A stretch of DNA of 7,352 nucleotides. It comes from an uncultured Mycoplasma sp. Lineage in GTDB: Bacteria > Bacillota_I > Bacilli_A > RF39 > UBA660. The stretch covers positions 1 to 7,352 of the forward strand of contig CAJLUG010000046.1 in NCBI GenBank assembly GCA_905209745.1, in the 5' to 3' direction. The translations under genes were made by a program, and so were the position numbers. The notes beneath the pieces are model-generated. The model was given only the letters and a program-made list of their open reading frames with translations. It searched no databases and had not been told where the DNA came from. Every line of letters begins with the position of its first letter. Within the stretch, counting starts at the first letter, position 1. Positions 5,469-7,352 of this stretch are shown piece by piece.

Positions 5469-7352
5469 ATGTATCCACTTGGAAAACAATTTGAAGTAGA
5501 TTATACACGTGCTAAGAGTGATGATAAGGCGATTGTTAAAGGGAGTAACTTTCGTATTACTGTCATTTCTGAGCGAATTGTTCGTCTCGAATTTTCACCC
5601 TCTGGGACTTTTGTTGATCGTCCTACCGAACTTGTAGTGCGTAGAAATTTGGGTCTTCCTGAATTTCAAGTAAAACAAGATACTCAGTTTGTGGAAATTA
5701 TTACTAAATACTTTCATTTGATTTATGTAAAAAGACAACCTTTTGTAGGTACTAAAGTAGATCCTATGAAGAATTTGAAGATTACTCTTTTGAGTCGTGA
5801 TCGTGATCGTAATAAAGATTGGTATTATGGTCATCCAGAGGCTCGTAATATGATGGGTAACTTTATTGGAGTAGATGTCCCTACGGATCGAGAGTTATGT
5901 AAAGGGTTATATTCTTTGGATGGATTTTCTTCTATTGATGATAGTCATAATAAACTTATTTTGGAGGATGGTACTTTAGCAGATCCTCCTAATGATCATA
6001 CAGATATCTATGTTTTTATGTATGATAGAGACTTTAAACAAGCACTGTTTGATTATTTTAAAATGACAGGGTCTCCAGCAATGATTCCAAGATATGCTCT
6101 TGGTAATTGGTGGAGTAGAAATATTAGTTATGATGATCATTCTACTACAGAGTTAATTAAGAATTTTGAGAAGAAAAAGATTCCTTTTTCGGTTATGTTA
6201 TTTGATCATGATTGGCATTATCGAAATGTAGGTGATTATCAAGGATTAAAAGTTGGTTATACTTTCAATACAAACTTATTTAAGAATCCACAAGCTATGA
6301 TAGAAAAGTTTCATAAACGTGGTATTCGAGTAGGACTTTGTATTAATCCAGAGGGAGGCTTTTATCCACATGAAGCATATTATAAACAGGCTAGTGAGTT
6401 TTTAGGAGTTAGTGATAATAAAATTATTTTATTTGATCCATTAAATCCTAAGATGTTAGATGTGTTATTTAAAGCGTTCTTGCATCCATTAGAGAATTTG
6501 GGGGTTGACTTTTTCTGGAATGATTATAAGGGTGATAAAAATCCTACCAATTTATGGATTTTAAATCATTATTTATATTTAGATTCTGGTAGAAATTATG
6601 AAAAACGTAGTATGATTTTAGCTAGAAATGGTATTTATGGGGCTCATCGTTATCCTGTATTATATGGTGGTAGTAGTGAAGTTAGTTGGGAAGCTTTGAA
6701 GAAGTTACCGTTCCAATACTTGAATGCGGCTAATATTGGAGTTAGTTGGTGGAGTCATGATGTTTCTGGTAATCATGGGGGTATCGAAGAGAGTGAACTT
6801 TATATTCGTTATTTGGAATTAAGTGTTTTCTCACCAATCTTACGGTTTCATGCTGCTCGTGGTCCTTATTATAAAAGAGAGCCATGGTTATGGGATGTGA
6901 AAACAGAAAATATTGCAGCTGATTATTTAAGACTTCGTCACCGTTTAATTCCATATTTATATACAGAGGCATATAATTATACCAAGTCTGGAACACCACT
7001 TATTCAGCCATTTTATTATAATTATTTGTGGGTCTATGATGATGAACTTTATAAGAATCAGTATTATTTTGGTTCTCAATTACTTGTTTGTCCAATTTTA
7101 GATAAGAAAGATCCTACCATGAATCGTACCATTCATCGTTTCTTTATTCCTGATGGTATTTGGTATGACTTTAGAACTGGTAAGAAATTCCCTGGAAATA
7201 AAAAGTATGTTTCTTTCTTTAAAGAAGAAGATTATCCAGTATTTGCACATGCGGGAAGTATTATTCCACTTTCTAATCGAAGTGATTATAATAATATCTC
7301 ACTTCCTACTGATATGGAAATACAAATCTTCCCTGGAGTATCTAATACTTAT
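5469..7352 (+). CDS. GH31 family glycoside hydrolase, 3' end outside window, acid/base Asp replaced
   Basis: An open frame of 628 codons runs to the window edge without a stop; relatives are somewhat longer, so a C-terminal part is missing only because the window ends. There is no signal peptide, so it is probably cytoplasmic. Order: an N-terminal beta-sandwich (about 1-200), PRYALGNWWSR (about 212-222), a TIM barrel containing FDHDWH and NPEGGFYPHE, GVDFFWNDYKGD with the nucleophile D352, the WSHDVSG and FSPILRFHAARG segments, and a beta-rich C-terminal part. GH31 enzymes are retaining alpha-glucosidases, alpha-xylosidases and relatives. The position aligning with the catalytic acid/base aspartate (HRYPxxxSGDT in relatives) reads HRYPVLYGGSS here, giving S402, so normal hydrolysis is doubtful. 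It has its own promoter and an AAGAAGGTG site 5 nt before the ATG. The family is secure; substrate and activity are not. Confidence 0.93.
   Translation, partial: MYPLGKQFEVDYTRAKSDDKAIVKGSNFRITVISERIVRLEFSPSGTFVDRPTELVVRRNLGLPEFQVKQDTQFVEIITKYFHLIYVKRQPFVGTKVDPMKNLKITLLSRDRDRNKDWYYGHPEARNMMGNFIGVDVPTDRELCKGLYSLDGFSSIDDSHNKLILEDGTLADPPNDHTDIYVFMYDRDFKQALFDYFKMTGSPAMIPRYALGNWWSRNISYDDHSTTELIKNFEKKKIPFSVMLFDHDWHYRNVGDYQGLKVGYTFNTNLFKNPQAMIEKFHKRGIRVGLCINPEGGFYPHEAYYKQASEFLGVSDNKIILFDPLNPKMLDVLFKAFLHPLENLGVDFFWNDYKGDKNPTNLWILNHYLYLDSGRNYEKRSMILARNGIYGAHRYPVLYGGSSEVSWEALKKLPFQYLNAANIGVSWWSHDVSGNHGGIEESELYIRYLELSVFSPILRFHAARGPYYKREPWLWDVKTENIAADYLRLRHRLIPYLYTEAYNYTKSGTPLIQPFYYNYLWVYDDELYKNQYYFGSQLLVCPILDKKDPTMNRTIHRFFIPDGIWYDFRTGKKFPGNKKYVSFFKEEDYPVFAHAGSIIPLSNRSDYNNISLPTDMEIQIFPGVSNTY

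Noticed and set aside
5595..6999. Minus-strand open frames of 79 and 85 codons within the GH31 region
   Set aside because: They lie antisense to conserved GH31 motifs with no supporting ribosome site or family resemblance.
7340..7352. GH31 gene truncated or a pseudogene
   Set aside because: The frame is intact to the last base; the missing 3' end is only the window boundary.
1..7352. CRISPR, phage-defence, mobile element or RNA gene
   Set aside because: No direct-repeat arrays, terminal inverted repeats, transposase, integrase, or tRNA/rRNA-like sequence found; intergenic gaps are all under about 85 bases and explained by promoters and terminators.

Overview
The window reads as a stretch of chromosome from a low-GC Bacillota-type bacterium (Bacilli, Erysipelotrichia or a related uncultured gut lineage). 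The support is a strongly AT-rich, T/G-biased coding style, Shine-Dalgarno motifs of the AGGAG/AGGTG type, TTGxxx / TG-n-TAtaAT promoters, and proteins that fit Gram-positive families. TGA acts as a stop: it ends the second gene, and every tryptophan I read is TGG. The Mycoplasma/Spiroplasma code is therefore unlikely. I cannot name a genus.

Layout, left to right: (1) 31-993 (+), a membrane-anchored SPFH/Band 7 (stomatin/QmcA-like) protein, followed by a hairpin terminator. (2) 1049-2068 (+), a putative zinc metallopeptidase with HEFSH and a downstream glutamate, resembling DUF4932 proteins. (3) Two co-oriented minus-strand genes, a patatin-like phospholipase (4176 to 3016) followed with a 1-nt gap by a radical SAM protein of the YtqA/YhcC (TIGR01212) group (3014 to 2061). 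They read from one clear promoter at 4202-4230. Genes 2 and 3 converge, their stop codons sit inside 8 shared bases, and a 12-bp bidirectional terminator hairpin covers both. (4) Diverging from the patatin gene, 4265-5386 (+) encodes a membrane-anchored M15 (VanY/DacB-like) D,D-carboxypeptidase, ended by a hairpin terminator. (5) From 5469 (+), with its own good promoter, a GH31 glycoside hydrolase runs off the right edge: 628 codons are visible and no stop is reached.

Functionally this looks like a mixed neighbourhood, not one pathway: membrane organisation (SPFH), lipid hydrolysis (patatin), peptidoglycan trimming (M15), tRNA or other radical chemistry (YtqA-like) and glycoside metabolism (GH31). 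Only the patatin and radical SAM genes look like one transcription unit. There is no CRISPR array, transposon, tRNA, rRNA or prophage gene, and no gene-free stretch longer than about 85 bases.

I found no convincing new multi-gene system. The most notable points are single-gene ones. The GH31 protein keeps its nucleophile (D352) but has serine where the family's acid/base aspartate should be (S402). The divergent promoters at 4202-4245 are crowded and leave the M15 peptidase with an extremely short leader and a probable TTG start. The uncharacterised HEFSH protein is also worth attention.
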